Positions 46,916-57,912 of a stretch of DNA of 64,000 nucleotides are shown here, in pieces. The notes beneath the pieces are model-generated. The model worked only from the letters and a program-made list of their open reading frames with translations, made no database searches and was not told the DNA's origin. A program made the position numbers and the translations under genes. The first letter of the stretch is position 1, and each line of letters opens with the position of its first letter. The DNA is from Amphibalanus amphitrite (taxonomy: Eukaryota; Arthropoda; Thecostraca; Balanomorpha; Balanidae): NCBI RefSeq assembly GCF_019059575.1, contig NW_024881625.1:496001-560000 (forward strand), given 5' to 3'.

Positions 46916-47372
46916 TGGTCAACATAGTGGTGTAGCAGTAGGGACCACATCTGGCAAAACCCCAATACCTACATACAGCAGAAAAACAGCCACTAGGCGT
47001 CGCTACAGTCGCAGCACAGATGTCGCGCGCGTCGCCAATCGCCAAACTACCGATTTCCACAAGGCTGCATATGTACAGATATGTAACGGAAAGTCGCCCT
47101 AAAGGAGTACGCTTACATCCTTTGCTTATCAGGTCGATGGTTGGAAATTGGGAGGGTCTCGGCTATTTTCGACCACGGATATGCCTTTATCACATGATGA
47201 GGAACATGCTGATAAGCGTTTTATGTGACATAACAGCACAAAGGTATTTTTAATCATTTTTCAAAAATAGCCGTTCTGCCGTATCTTTCAGTGCAAGCTG
47301 CCGTCGGTCATCCCCGACGTGACGTCACGCCGGGGATTTCCAGACTTTCCTACTAGACTTCGACGCCCCCTG
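46916..47372 (-). repeat. Unclassified dispersed repeat, copy 2 (CAGGGGGCG family)
   Basis: The minus strand matches 10925-11350 along its length. The CAGGGGGCG end lies directly at the TGGTGGGCGC duplication in the P-type exon, which fixes this end of the inserted element. The sequence continues beyond the LINE at 34565-34739. Confidence 0.75.
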
Positions 47373-47514
47373 GCGCCCACCATCGATGGACAGCACTTCA
47401 GTGAAGAAGGCCCGATCCAGCCTGCCACCTCCTGGTAGAACCAGCCCTTCGTCCAGCAGGTGGTTTCTGGCCAGCTTTATCATGTGCGGCGTGTCAGCGA
47501 ACACCCACACCTGC
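47373..47514 (-). pseudogene. P-type transposase, upstream half of the split exon
   Basis: The acceptor TTCCAG before 47514 matches phase 2 of the previous exon. It reads RQVWVFADTPHMIKLARNHL, then LLDEGLVLPGGGRLDRAFF and VLSIDGGR, where the 10-bp duplication ends the block. The FADxPHxxKLxRN motif is the hallmark of P/THAP9 transposases between the second and third catalytic residues. An alternative donor (GATG/GTGGGC) exists but would leave the next block out of frame. Confidence 0.85.
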
Positions 47515-48775
47515 CTGGAACGTTAGATAGATTCATTAATTCATCTGACAGATAACAAAACAAAGAATTTACTACAAGCTTGAAAGTAATCGCTCGAATG
47601 TACGGTGCGGGTAGCGTATTTACAAATTGCAACCGAGCTCCGCCGTGGGGTAAGGTGGGCAGGGGTTTTCGCACTACGGCTGCGGTTGAACTACCGTCTG
47701 TGGTAGAAACTTCAGGACGATGGCGCGTTTCATACGAAATCTGGCGCAATGTTTGTTTGCTTCTGAACTTGTACTGTTATTGCTGTGAGTTCTTGAAGTG
47801 GGAGTGTTTCAATAACAATTTGTGGATTATTTGAGTTTCTTTATATAAACATAGAATAGTATTATGAAACATTGTGTGGAAACTGCAAATACTGATATGA
47901 TCAATTACTTAGTTTGGGAATTGATACACATTTTGTAGAGATTTGTCTGGCAAATGGTGTAACAAACCTCAAGCCTATCATGATCTGAAGCTGTTGTAAA
48001 AAATCAAAATTGCTTTGATGTTACATAGTACCTTGTTGGAAAGACTGGAGCATGGTTCAAGATGATGTGTAAAAATTCAAGATTTGTGCGAAAGCTTGTG
48101 ACTGAAGAACGAAAACAGTTCGATATGATGGCTCAATCAAACGTGGAAATGGACAACAAAAGACAAAAGTAGAGTTTCAACATTCCAGCATGTGAGAATA
48201 ACTTCAGAAATTCATAGTTCTTGTAGTATTGCATTCTTTTTATGTACAGTTATAGGTTTTGTTAGGGTATTTCAAATTCATTGTGTCAGTTGAGATATAG
48301 ATGGATTGCGGAAATTTTTAGAATCAATGCATGGTAGCTAGGTACTTGTTCGGTAAAAAGGTATGTGATGAATGCCATGAGGTTTTTTTATGATTCAATA
48401 TATGGTCGTTGTTGTACCTACAAAAATGCAAGCTTACTAGCAACTAGTTTCTGAATCAAATCGAAAGTATATTTTGCCATGAATGTAAATATGTACCTGC
48501 AAAGTTTGTCAATAAATTTGTGTGATGTTGACCAGAGAGTTTTATCATCTGGGCATTTATGTCGCTTCTTACATTAGGTGTTAAGCATAGTAATTACGGA
48601 TGAACTTTGTGCCAATATCTTCAATGCACAATGTATGTAGCTAGCATGTCTACAACCCTCACTGATCAGTGATCCTGCTATACTATAGCTATAGGCATTT
48701 GGCACCAGCTTGACCAAGGGCATGAACTTCACAGTTGCACAACCTTTTGTCATGTACCACCAGTCACTTTTTTAC
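47515..48775. other. Intron sequence of the P-type gene
   Basis: This is AT-rich non-coding sequence with no gene. A segment near 47.60-47.65 kb (ACAAATTGCAACCGAGCTCC, CGCCGTGGGGTA) recurs inverted near 55.85-55.91 kb. Confidence 0.55.
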
Positions 48776-48779
48776 TTAA

Positions 48780-49953
48780 CCCGCGCCCCAGTGGCGGTCT
48801 CAGCCAACTTCGCCCTAGTGAGGGGGGGCATATGTTACCACCCACCTCTAACTCAAAAACTAAGGGGGTTAGAAAGACGCGGTAAAAAGCAGCCGATAGC
48901 TCTCAATGCGTACGTTTGAAAGTATTGTAGTCATTTTTCACCTTAGAGCAATATTGGGGTCACCAGAGGTCATCAAAGGTCAAAATTTGCCAATTGTCAT
49001 TATATTTTTCAGACACATGCCGCTATCTCAGGAACTATGGTAGCTAGAAAAACGCATGAAAAAGCAATCGATAGCTTTTGAACTGTTCTTTTGAAAAAGT
49101 CATAATCATTATTGACCTCAGGTCAACGGTTTAGCCTCCAGAGGGCAAAAACTCCAAAAATAGCTGTTTTTACGAAAAGTGTTTTTCGACAATAACTTTC
49201 GACTACAAAAAGCCACGACATTTCTATTGCCAGAATCGTGTTCCCCTTGCCGAGACGCGTCGAATGAACTATAATTTGACCTTGAAAGGTCAACTTGAAA
49301 ATATGACCTGAGGTCAAGGTCATGACCTGACCGGAAGAGGTCATGTTGCATATCAGTCGATGCGTCTTAACGAGACAAACACAATGAGACCATCCCCAGC
49401 GTTCTATCTCTTTCCAATCGCGAGTTATTGGCAAACAACTGTTTGTAGCCTCAAATGACCTCGGATGACCTTTCTAGAGGCTATCAGCAAAAATGACACC
49501 TTGGTCATCACGAGTGGACCAAATCATTGTGATTCTGAAGTATTTGGACTGTTCCTATGCGTACATACGGATCTAGAGGCATTTTCATTTTTCTCCATTG
49601 ACTTGTAATGGAAAGGTCACGCCACTGACCTGACCTTAGGTCACGGATATAAAAAATCCGAGATAAACAAATTGTAGGCGCCCATAACAGCATGTAATCC
49701 ACGAAGTTTAAAACCTTTCTGACAAACACTGCAGGCTGGACATGATTGCAAACTTTTTTTAGGCTTGGTCAGTTAACTTGACCTGGTGACCTGACCTGAC
49801 ATGACCTGGGGTCAAAAATTTCACACATTGTCCAAAATTGATGTATCAAAAGCTACCCCAAGCGGCGCGGCGCTACGCGCCGCGGTTTTTTATGCACACG
49901 CGAAAAACGCGACAGGGTGGTAACATATGCCCCCCCCCCCACTGGGGCGAAGG
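48780..49953. mobile_element. MITE C, TTAA-flanked
   Basis: A 1,174-bp element has TTAA at 48776-48779 and 49954-49957. The left end has the doubled tip (CCCGCGCCCCAGTGG, then CTTCGCCCTAGTGAGGGGG about 20 bp inside). The right tip is the inverse of CCTTCGCCCCAGTGGGGG. A CATATGTTACCACC segment adjoins the G-run at both ends. By eye about 20 AGGTCA/TGACCT hexamers lie inside. The cluster near 49270-49345 aligns with that of MITE B, and flanking blocks (CGATGCGTCTTG-like, TAGCTGTTTTTACG) are also related. It is non-coding. Confidence 0.88.
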
Positions 49954-49957
49954 TTAA

Positions 49958-50301
49958 GGTGCACATAGCAGTGCACACAACAATGTGCAGAGCCTACACA
50001 AAAACAACATGATTAGTGTGCACTATGCACAGCATTGTACCCTGATTATTTGAATATTTTTATCACTTAAGTCAGCAGTCAGGAGATAATTATTGAATAT
50101 CACATTTATTATACATCACTTGTCAAACAAGAGCATGATGACACACATTTTGACAAGCAATCATGGTAGTATTCCAATAAGTTGGACAGTCACCTCCCTG
50201 GGCGTCATTTTTCCAGGAAGGTACCTCTGCAGGTGTTGTGGTAGGCAGGTTGAATTGGGTTAAGTTAGGCGAAGTAAGGTGGTTAGGACCAGGTCAGACC
50301 G
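49958..50301. other. Unassigned intron sequence
   Basis: Nothing recognisable was seen. It is AT-rich and lies between MITE C and the Harbinger-like element. Confidence 0.5.
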
Positions 50302-51067
50302 TAAAGGCCGGAACACAGCTTTTAAGCTCGCAAGTCGCGTCTCGCTTTTCCCATTGCAATACATGGCATATTTTCAGCTCCCAACACGCAGGTCGTCTCG
50401 CTTTTACGCCGCGAAATCACGCCGGATCCTGCTCGGAAAACGCGAGCAAATCGCGAGCGAAACGCAAGCAAAATCAGTCCGGCGCGATTTGCAAGCTGAG
50501 AAGTTGATCCTGTTTCAACTTTTCAGCTTCTCTGCTCGCGAAATGCAAGCGTAATAGCGTCAGTAACCATGGAAACCAAATAAAGCACCTTGGCTTACGG
50601 CAATTTTAACTAAATACTGGCGTGGCCTCCTGCTTTCAGCACATCGGTATTCATTTGATTGACAATTTTATACGTACAACGTGGTAAATTGTTTAATTTT
50701 TATATTTCGATGTTTAAAAAAATCTTAAACGTATATTGTACTGCGGTTAACATAAAATGAGGAATCCGTGGAATTTTTTTCAAAGATCTACCCTTCGTAA
50801 TTTTCTTCAAAATCAGTAAAACATAAATTTGATTAGAAAATGGTAACTTTTCCTTCCATTCGAAAAATTATATGCCTGGCATGTAGAATTCGGGCTGTAG
50901 ACAAATTTTGACATTTTGGTCCCATTGCTTAGGATGTTCAGCGTTTTCAAGAGTAATTTCATGTATTTCCGTAAAACCATAACTACTTTGTAGACAAAAC
51001 TTTTCAGAGTAGCAATGCGGGGTAATTGCGCCGGTGCTAGTGGAACAGCTTTGACGGTGCTCTCAGG

Positions 51068-51921
51068 ATCGGCGATGGCGTGACCTTTCCATTACAAGTC
51101 AATGGAGAAAACGAAAATGCCTCTAGATCCGTGTGTACGCATAGGAACAGTCCAAATATTTCAGAATCACAATGATTTGGACCACCCGTGACGACCAAGG
51201 TGACTTTTTTGCTGATAGCCTCTAGAAAGGTCATCCGAGGTCATTTGAGGCCACAAACAGTTTTTTGCCAATAACTCTCGATTGGAAAAAGATAGAACGC
51301 TGGGGTTGGTCTCATTGTGTTTGTCTTGCCGAGACGCATCGACTGATATGCAACATGACCTTTTCCGGTCAGGTCATGACCTTGACTTGAGGTCAAATTT
51401 TGAAGTTGACCTTTCAAGGTCAAATTATAGTTAATTCGACGCGTCTCGGCGAGAGGAACAGGATTTCCGCAATGGAAATGTCCTAGCTTTTTTTATTCAA
51501 AAGTCATTGTCGAAAAACACTTCGTAAAAACAGCTATTTTTGAAGTTTTTGCCCTCTGGAGGCTAAACCGTTGACCTGAGGTCATTTTTGATGTTGACCT
51601 TATAAAAAGAAGAGTTCAAAAGCTATCGATTGCTTTTCCATGCGTTTTTCTAGCTATCATAGTTCCTGAGATAATGGCATGTTTTCTGAAAAATATGATG
51701 ACAATTCGCAAATTTTGACCTTTGATGACCTCTGGTGACCCCAATATTGCTCTAAGGTGAAAAATGACCGAAATACTTTCAAACGTATGCATCAAGGGCT
51801 ATCGACTGCTTTTTACCGCGTCTTTCTAGCCCTCTTAGTTTTTGAGTTAGAGGTGGGTGGTAACATATGCCCCCCCCCTCACTAGGGCGAAGTTGCGTCC
51901 AGACCGCCACTGGGGCGCGGG
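51068..51921 (-). mobile_element. MITE C2, truncated relative of MITE C
   Basis: An inverted partial copy of MITE C ends at its doubled tip (the inverse of CCCGCGCCCCAGTGGCGGTC) next to ATAA. The other end stops near the GGTCACGCCA block of MITE C. The AGGTCA cluster (51355-51425) and flanking blocks are conserved. Confidence 0.8.
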
Positions 51922-51959
51922 ATAATAGGAGGTCCCACATCATGATTCACCGTTACCCG

Positions 51960-53520
51960 CCCTTTAGCTTGGTTTCAAACTGGAAAAGACAATGAAATTG
52001 ACGGGAAAACAACCAGTCCACCACCTTTGGTCTCAGGCCAGGGCGTGTCCACTGGTCGAAGGAAAACATGAATGAGGTGCACTGGTCGAATGGGAAGCTG
52101 TTCGAGCTGCGATATCCGTTGAGCCGTCAAATCGGCCATGTGTGGGCTGCCAGCAGCTCGAACGTGCCGGCCGTCGCTGGCGTCAAACATCCGGCCAAAA
52201 TCCAGACCTGGAGCATGTTCAGCTGCTGTGTAATATTCAAGCTGTTCATGACAGAAAACCACTATCAGTGACGAGTATTACCGGCGGAACATCCTGGCTA
52301 GCGATTGGTTGGAGCCACTCAACCAGACGGCACAGGAGGGCTCGGTTTCTGAACGTGTACCGATGCCTGATTCAAGCCGCGCAGTCTTCATGCGGGGCGG
52401 CGCACCACCTTCAAGTCCCTAGCAGAATGAGAAGTGATGCCGAGAGGACCTATTTTTCTTCTGGGCTAAAGGACTATGGCTTGGAAATAGTTCCCATGCA
52501 ATTCCACCGATATCTTATGGACTATTGTCCATCAGGAGATGAATGAGGAGACACCCGCCACCAGCGCCGCCCAACTGTGGGCACAGGTTTGTATGGCGCT
52601 AATCTGTATGAAACCCACTGTGCTGGAAAATCCAGTGGCTGGAATGCTCCAAAAATTTGTACCTGCGCTCTTATGAAAGGTGGCTATATAGTGGCTATAT
52701 GCCCTTAAAAGTAATTGTCCTCCTAGTCAATGCCCTTGTTCTTCCTCATATTCGCTTTTGCATGGCTCTCTGGGGAAATTGTAATGTGACACAAGGGAAG
52801 AGAATAGGAAAAATAGTTAAATTTGCACAGCGTATCGCAGGTCGCGAAGCTCACAGACTGGCTTGGTGTGGAGATCTTGCCGTACAGCATAAAATCGCTG
52901 TATTAAAAACAGTTCGTCAATGTCTACTTATCCCTGAATGCATGCCACCACTAATTGTGTCTCTCTTTAAAGAGAGACAGTCAGACCGACAAACAAGGCA
53001 ATCAGGCAACCTTGACCTAGTTATACCTAGGACTGAAATGAAGAAAGCGTCCTTCTCTTACAGTGGTGCAAAACTATGGAATAGCTTGCCCATTCATGTC
53101 CGAAACTATTCGAAAGCTGATTTTGTGAAATATATTTTGGAAAATCACGCGGTAAAATGATGCATATGTATGTGGTGTTGTTCCGGTGATGTCACATTGT
53201 TCGTTGTGATAATTGCCGGTTACTCATGAGGCTTCGCTGTCTCATCAAGCTTTTTGCTATAGAAAATCGCTTTTGTTCTGCATTTTGATTTCGTTATACG
53301 TGCTTATGAATGACAGAGCACTGCGCTGCCTGTATTGTATGTATATTGTTTATGTGTGTCAATGTGTTTCCCTCTGTAATGCCCACCGAATGGTGGTTAG
53401 TGGGAATATGAAATAATAATAATAATAATAATAGTAATTCAAAAGGGAAAATATCAGAATGTCTTGCTTTTTAATTACAGCGCGAAGAAAGATGCCCGGA
53501 TAAACCCTGTAGTTAAGTTC
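51960..53520 (+). pseudogene. Tc1-like transposase relic, copy 1, split by a LINE fragment
   Basis: Translation shows decayed Tc1-family blocks: KENMNEVHWSNG, then VKHPAKIQTWSMFS (the family's VKHP..VWG segment), then VFMRGGAPP (where QDNAPxH is expected), then NSTDILWTIVHQEM (where PDLNPIENLW is expected) and VLENPVAGMLQ. A LINE 3' fragment interrupts it near 52.69-53.43 kb. The 3' flank (CTTTTTAATTACAGCG) resumes afterwards. Many substitutions and stops make it an old relic. Copy 2 lies at 54.79 kb. Confidence 0.65.
52690..53434 (+). mobile_element. LINE 3' fragment (RT C-terminus) with TAA tail
   Basis: An open stretch to 53160 gives the C-terminal region after the RT core: VNALVLPHIRFCMALWG, FAQRIAGREAHRL, FSYSGAKLWNSLPIHVRNYS, ending in a YILENHAV tail. 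This pattern is usual in CR1/Jockey/RTE-type LINEs. A (TAA)n run near 53414-53434 marks the 3' end. It is heavily 5'-truncated and inserted into the Tc1 relic. Confidence 0.75.
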
Positions 53521-53943
53521 CAATGTGGCATGATGAACTACCTGTGTGGCATGGCATCAACTGTTTTTAAGGAATTTCCTACAAAAGAAAGTAACATTTA
53601 ATGTGCTGATTTTAAGCAATGATCGAGGAGAAGGTCATTTAAAATACCTAAGCTAAAAAATTTTCATCGAAAGAACGCCGCATAAAATTTTGTCATGAAA
53701 CAGACGCATGGATATGCTAAGATGTCACGTGCAAAGGTCAAGTGTAATCAATAATCAACGCGTTTTAGCCGCGAGATGGGAGCGCAAAGCGTTTTCCAAG
53801 CGGGACGCGTTTTCGACGCGGGTTGTGAGCTGAATTGCAAGTGAAAACACAGCGGACGAAGCGATTTCCGCGCTTGACGCGAGTTCGACGCGATTTGCAA
53901 GCGAGTGCTGTGTTCCGGCCTTAAGGCCTGGTCAGGTTGATTA

Positions 53944-54605
53944 CGGAGCGAGCGAAGCGAGCGAAGTCTTTCCTTAGATTAACGGAAATTTCTGAGTATG
54001 AGCGGCCGGCCGGCCGGCCGGCCGGCCGTGCGGACGCTTTTGCGAGGCTTATATCTCAGCAACCACTTGACCGATTTACACGCGGTAATTTTTGTAGGGT
54101 AGCTTCATTCCTTCTACCAAGTATTGGGCTATTCCCGATGCATATAGGTGACCCCTTATGCACGTGCCACGTGCAAAACGAAGAGGTGTCAGTTTTGTAA
54201 TTGTTGCAATATCTCGGTAACTACTTGGCCGATTGCGCTGAAAGTTGGCATGTAGGTAGGCACCCACTAGGCACTGCATATCCATGTGCCAGAGTTGGGG
54301 TGCTGCTGCACGTGCGCACGTGCAGGGGTCGTTTCCAGATCTCGAGAACGGCTGGACCGATGGCGCTCAAATTTGGTACACGGTTAGGGACCAGTTAGTA
54401 GGGTGCCGTGCACAAGTCAGTTGGGACCCATTTTGCACGTGCGCACGTGCAGGGTGCCGCTCCCAGATCTCGAGAACGGCTGGGCCGATTGTGCTCAAAT
54501 TTGGCACATCGCTAGAAACCGGTCAGTAGGGTGCCGTGCACAAGTCAGTTGGAGGTACCCCCTCGAAATTTCGCACGTGCAAGACTCACCCCCTCGCTCG
54601 CTCCG
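53944..54605. mobile_element. TTA-flanked 662-bp element with internal modules
   Basis: The inverted ends are CGGAGCGAGCGA and its inverse, flanked by TTA on both sides (53941-53943, 54606-54608). The interior has three to four diverged modules: a TATCTCRGYAACYACTTG or GATCTCGAGAACGGCTGG start, a CCGATTGTGCTCAAATTTGG-like middle and a GCACGTGCGCACGTGCAGG end. The 3-bp TTA duplication fits PIF/Harbinger-type insertion, but the tips are atypical. It is non-coding. Confidence 0.65.
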
Positions 54606-54789
54606 TTAGTCGCCCCAAAAGGCGCTATACTGGTTTTAATCTTTCACTCTATTTTGACATAGATAGGCTTATTACCTATGTTTTTGCTCAAGCATGAATT
54701 TCATTAGGTAATGAGTTAATTTTGCTTTGTTTTTATCTGTCTTGTTTTGTGTTTTTGTCCCTTATATTTTGCAATTTGCCCAATAGGCA

Positions 54790-55290
54790 AGGGTGGAGCT
54801 TTTCCAGGGAAGGTGGTGGAGCATGATTGGAGGCGCTCAACCAGACGGCATGGGAGGGCACGGTTTCTGATCGCGCACTGATGCCTGATTCAAGCCACGC
54901 TGTCTTCATGCGGGGCGGCGCGCTACGTCCCTAAAAGAACGGGAAGTGATGCCGATAGAACCTTCAATCATTCTGGGCTAACGCTTATGACTTGGAAAAA
55001 GTCACGATCCCAATTCAATCGAAAACCTGTGGGCTCTTGTTCAGCAGGAGGTGTATGAAGAGCCACCCGCCATAAGCACTGCTCAACCGCAGGCACAGGT
55101 TTAGACGGCGGTGGTCCGCATCAAAGCCAGTGTGCTGGAGAATCCATTGGCTGAAATGCTCCAGAACATTCATCACTGTTTTTATGAAAGGTGGCTACAG
55201 CCTACAAGCTCAGTTAAAAGAAAAAGTACCAGATTGTTTTGCTTTTTAATTACAGCGGGAAGAAAGGTGTCCGGATAATTTCGTTACACC
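54790..55290 (+). pseudogene. Tc1-like transposase relic, copy 2
   Basis: It matches 52.30-52.69 kb directly. The DDE-domain block reads PNSIENLWALVQQEVYEEPP, close to the family PDLNPIENLW motif, followed by VLENPLAEMLQNIHH. An upstream VFMRGGA block is also present. The 3' end reaches a plausible Tc1-type terminus (TTACACCCCCTGTA). It is 5'-truncated and has stops. Confidence 0.65.
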
Positions 55291-56002
55291 CCCTGTAATG
55301 TTCAAATGGTTGCTAAATTCGCAATCAGCTCAAAAAACTAGCGTAGAAACATGTAAAACTCGAAAAAGGAACCGAGGTCATCAAAGGTCATTGAGCTGAC
55401 CTGACCTTCAGGTGACCTCGACATCCACCCTAGTGCATGGGACCAGCATCATATCACATGTTTCAACGCTTGAAACCACGTGAAAACTGCAACCGCGCGG
55501 CTAATGCGAGCCGACATACGCCGAATCGCGATTCGGGCCAAACATGGTCTCGAGAAATAGGTCACAGGTCAAAGGTCATTTGGGTCAGGGTCATGAAATT
55601 TTCAGGGTAGGTGTAAAATTGATAAAATCGGGGGAATTGAAAGTTTCGTCGCGATCGGACGGTTTTTACGCGAGTTACTCACGAAAAACCGATAAAGCGC
55701 ACCCAAAAAGGCAGAAATATGCACATGCGATATCCTATACTGCGAAAAAAGGTGCATCATTTTTTAACGTCGCCGACAAATTGTAATTACCCTAAGCTCA
55801 GGCAGATGTATGGTAGAAAATCCCCCAAGTGAAATACACTACGGCGGAAATAAAATACCCTACGGCGGAGCTCGGTTGCAATTTGTAAATACGCGTGCGG
55901 GTACGCCGGTGAATGCTAAATCCCGTCCGGTCAGATCTGATTGATGTTGGTTAATGTAGCAGTATAAAGTTAATTACTCAGTTACATTTAGGTATTCACA
56001 GA
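55291..56002. repeat. AGGTCA-rich segment and unassigned intron
   Basis: From about 55.36 to 55.60 kb, roughly nine AGGTCA/TGACCT hexamers occur in two clusters, as in MITEs B and C, but no tips were found. It may be a worn member of the clan. 55.83-55.92 kb has the inverted partner of the 47.60-kb segment. The rest is unassigned. Confidence 0.45.
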
Positions 56003-56073
56003 CCAAAACGCGTTTCGAATAAATCGTCTTCGATTTTTTTTTCGAAAGACGATTTATTCGAAACGCGTTTTGG
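56003..56073. repeat. 71-bp perfect hairpin
   Basis: Arms of 26 bp starting CCAAAACGCGTTTCG are perfectly inverted around a T-rich loop of about 19 bp. It lies 4 bp from the TTAA target of MITE D2. No gene adjoins it to suggest a terminator. It may be a very small foldback element. Confidence 0.75.
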
Positions 56074-56081
56074 GCTGTTAA

Positions 56082-56671
56082 CCCGGCGGCCGCTGGGCCT
56101 CCGCGCCACCCGCCGGCCGCTGGGGGGGGGGGCATATAGTTGCCCCCCCTTTACTTCTGCGACGATATCGTCGCAACGCGAAGAGATAGAGAAGCGAAAC
56201 TTGGCACACATCTTCCTGAATACCTAGCCGAGGTCGTGTCCAAATTTGGTGTCGATCCCATTTGAAATGACGTCACAGTGACGTCATAAGTGAAATTATA
56301 GATTTGCGACTATCATATTCCTCACGATACATCAGATATATGGGACCGAATATAAAGGGTCGATTATTGGTCAGAAACTAGAAGGAAGTGTAGTTAGATG
56401 TTTTAGGATGACAGCAGGTGCTGTCTAGTTCATTTACAGTTGTGTTTCATGCTCAGCGTCATCAGAAACGGTCCATATCGGAAAACGACAAAAATTTATG
56501 ACGTCACTGTGACGTCATCTTAGGTGCTACAACCACCAAACTTTCCTCAAACATTGCCTAGGTATTCATTTGAAGCTATGCCAAGTTTCACGTTCGTAGC
56601 TCATCAGGTTTCGGAGATATTTCACAAAACGTAAAGGGGGGGCAACTTTATGCCCCCCAGCGGCTCGTGGG
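56082..56671. mobile_element. MITE D2 (TTAA-clan)
   Basis: A 590-bp close copy of D1 with the same doubled left tip and hairpin arms, flanked by TTAA (56078-56081) and GTAA (56672-56675). Length differences from D1 are mainly in the G/C runs. Several TGACGTCA sites are conserved between the copies. Confidence 0.82.
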
Positions 56672-56817
56672 GTAATAGTTAATACATAAAGATAACTGGG
56701 GAATTAACATTATACTTCTACTTGTCAGTATAAATCCAAACACACACGATGTTGGTTAAGTTTAAAACAGATCTTTAGAAACACTGGAAACAACAGAGTC
56801 CATAAAAATTCACAAAC

Positions 56818-57116
56818 CTGTTCGGATCTGCCGGATTAGTGGAGGAGGTCCTCCGGTTGTGGGCGATGCCCAGGGCGCGCCACAAGCCCTGGTTAGTGGG
56901 CCCCAGATCCGAGACGACGCCGGTGACCAGCGCGCCGGCCGACTCCGCCTGCCGTACCAGGTCGAACAGCAGGTCCGCCGTCATGGGACGGTCGAAGTCG
57001 AAGAAGAGAGGCAGGCGCCAATTGCCAACAAGTGATCGTACCATCACCTGTTGCAGGTACTTGTGAGGCCCAACGACCTGGTCCTCTCTGGGGTCATAGT
57101 CCATGAGGTTGCTGAC
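56818..57116 (-). pseudogene. P-type transposase exon with second catalytic D
   Basis: A 299-nt exon, with acceptor TTCTGCAG before 57116 (phase 0) and donor AG/GTTTGTG after 56818 (phase 2). It reads VSNLMDYDPREDQVVGPHKY, LQQVMVRSLVGNWRLPLFFD, then GALVTGVVSDLGPTNQGLW. The aspartate of VSDLG aligns with the second catalytic residue of P/THAP9 transposases. It joins in phase to FDEMK upstream and RQVWVFADTP downstream. It is open throughout. Confidence 0.88.
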
Positions 57117-57689
57117 CTGCAGAACGAAAGAGAACGTGTCACACAAGCAAACGGATCAATCTGTAGATGCCCCGACTCAGAATTCACACTGTCCTCAGCT
57201 TCACTTTCCAGTTTATGTCGCAAATGTCGCATATAAATGAATTAGCTATTTAATAAATAAGAGACAAGCTCAAGCAGCTTAGCTTTTAATCAAGATTGTC
57301 GACAGAAAATCATCGTGCGCGCCGTTTAAACACACCATAACAGTTGTGCGTGTGCGCTGCAAAGTACTCTATTCACAAATTACAATTTGCAATACAAATT
57401 TAACACAAATCATCATACAGAGGCAGATGGTTGGAGGCAAACCTATACAAATATACGAATGCACGAATACCCAAGTTACAGACTTTTACAGGGTGGCCCA
57501 TGTAAAATTCCCTATCTAAAACTTGAATAACTTCATTCATTATTTGACCAAACCAGACGAAATTTCCACACAATGTAGGTACACGTTTGGAATAAAATCC
57601 GTCCAAGTTTCAGACAAACCCATTACCTTTCAGCCCCAAGGTACGGTTTCGTTTTTGGTAAATACCTTCGCAAAAAAGGCTGCTGAGGC

Positions 57690-57912
57690 CAGTTTTACCA
57701 GCAGAAAAATAGCCGCCTGCCGGAATTTTTCACTAAAGATCGCTTCATATACTGTGTAGCGATCTTCTACCGGGCTATTTTCGCCGATGTAAACGCGATG
57801 GGCACGTAAGCGAATAGGGCTTTTCTGTTTACGCTCTGTATGTGAAGCGGTCTTAAGGCAAAAAATTCCGGCAGGGGGCTATTTTTTGTTGGTAAAACTG
57901 GCATCAGAGCGT
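57690..57912. repeat. Foldback inside the mariner-like element
   Basis: Two inverted arms share CCAGTTTTACCA, AAAATAGCC, GCCGGAATTTTT and a GAAGCGATCTT-like segment, with the centre near 57.80 kb. No target duplication was identified. Confidence 0.65.

Larger units (their letters stand above)
34565..47372 (-). mobile_element. Insertion in the P-type exon with nested elements
   Basis: Everything here lies between the two TGGTGGGCGC copies. Without the LINE (34755-46900 plus one 15-bp TSD), about 650 bp remain. That is an unclassified element whose one end is CAGGGGGCGTCG, shared with the copy at 10925, and whose other end reads TTTAGGACCT on the minus strand. Convincing terminal inverted repeats are not visible, so the class is open. 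The 8-10-bp duplication would fit a hAT or Mutator-type element. Confidence 0.6.
50305..53921. mobile_element. PIF/Harbinger-like element, 3.6 kb, carrying other elements
   Basis: The inverted ends are AGGCCGGAACACAGC and GCTGTGTTCCGGCCT (one mismatch), with a 3-bp TAA duplication (50302-50304, 53922-53924). Subterminal regions are rich in CGCGA and GCAAGC words (CGCGATTTGCAAGC on both sides). No Harbinger transposase was found. The interior holds a truncated MITE C copy, a Tc1-like pseudogene and a LINE 3' fragment. Confidence 0.7.

Noticed and set aside
47373-47385. GATG/GTGGGC as a real donor site of the P-type exon
   Set aside because: It leaves a phase that does not fit the next block, while the 10-bp in-frame duplication explains the break better as an insertion.
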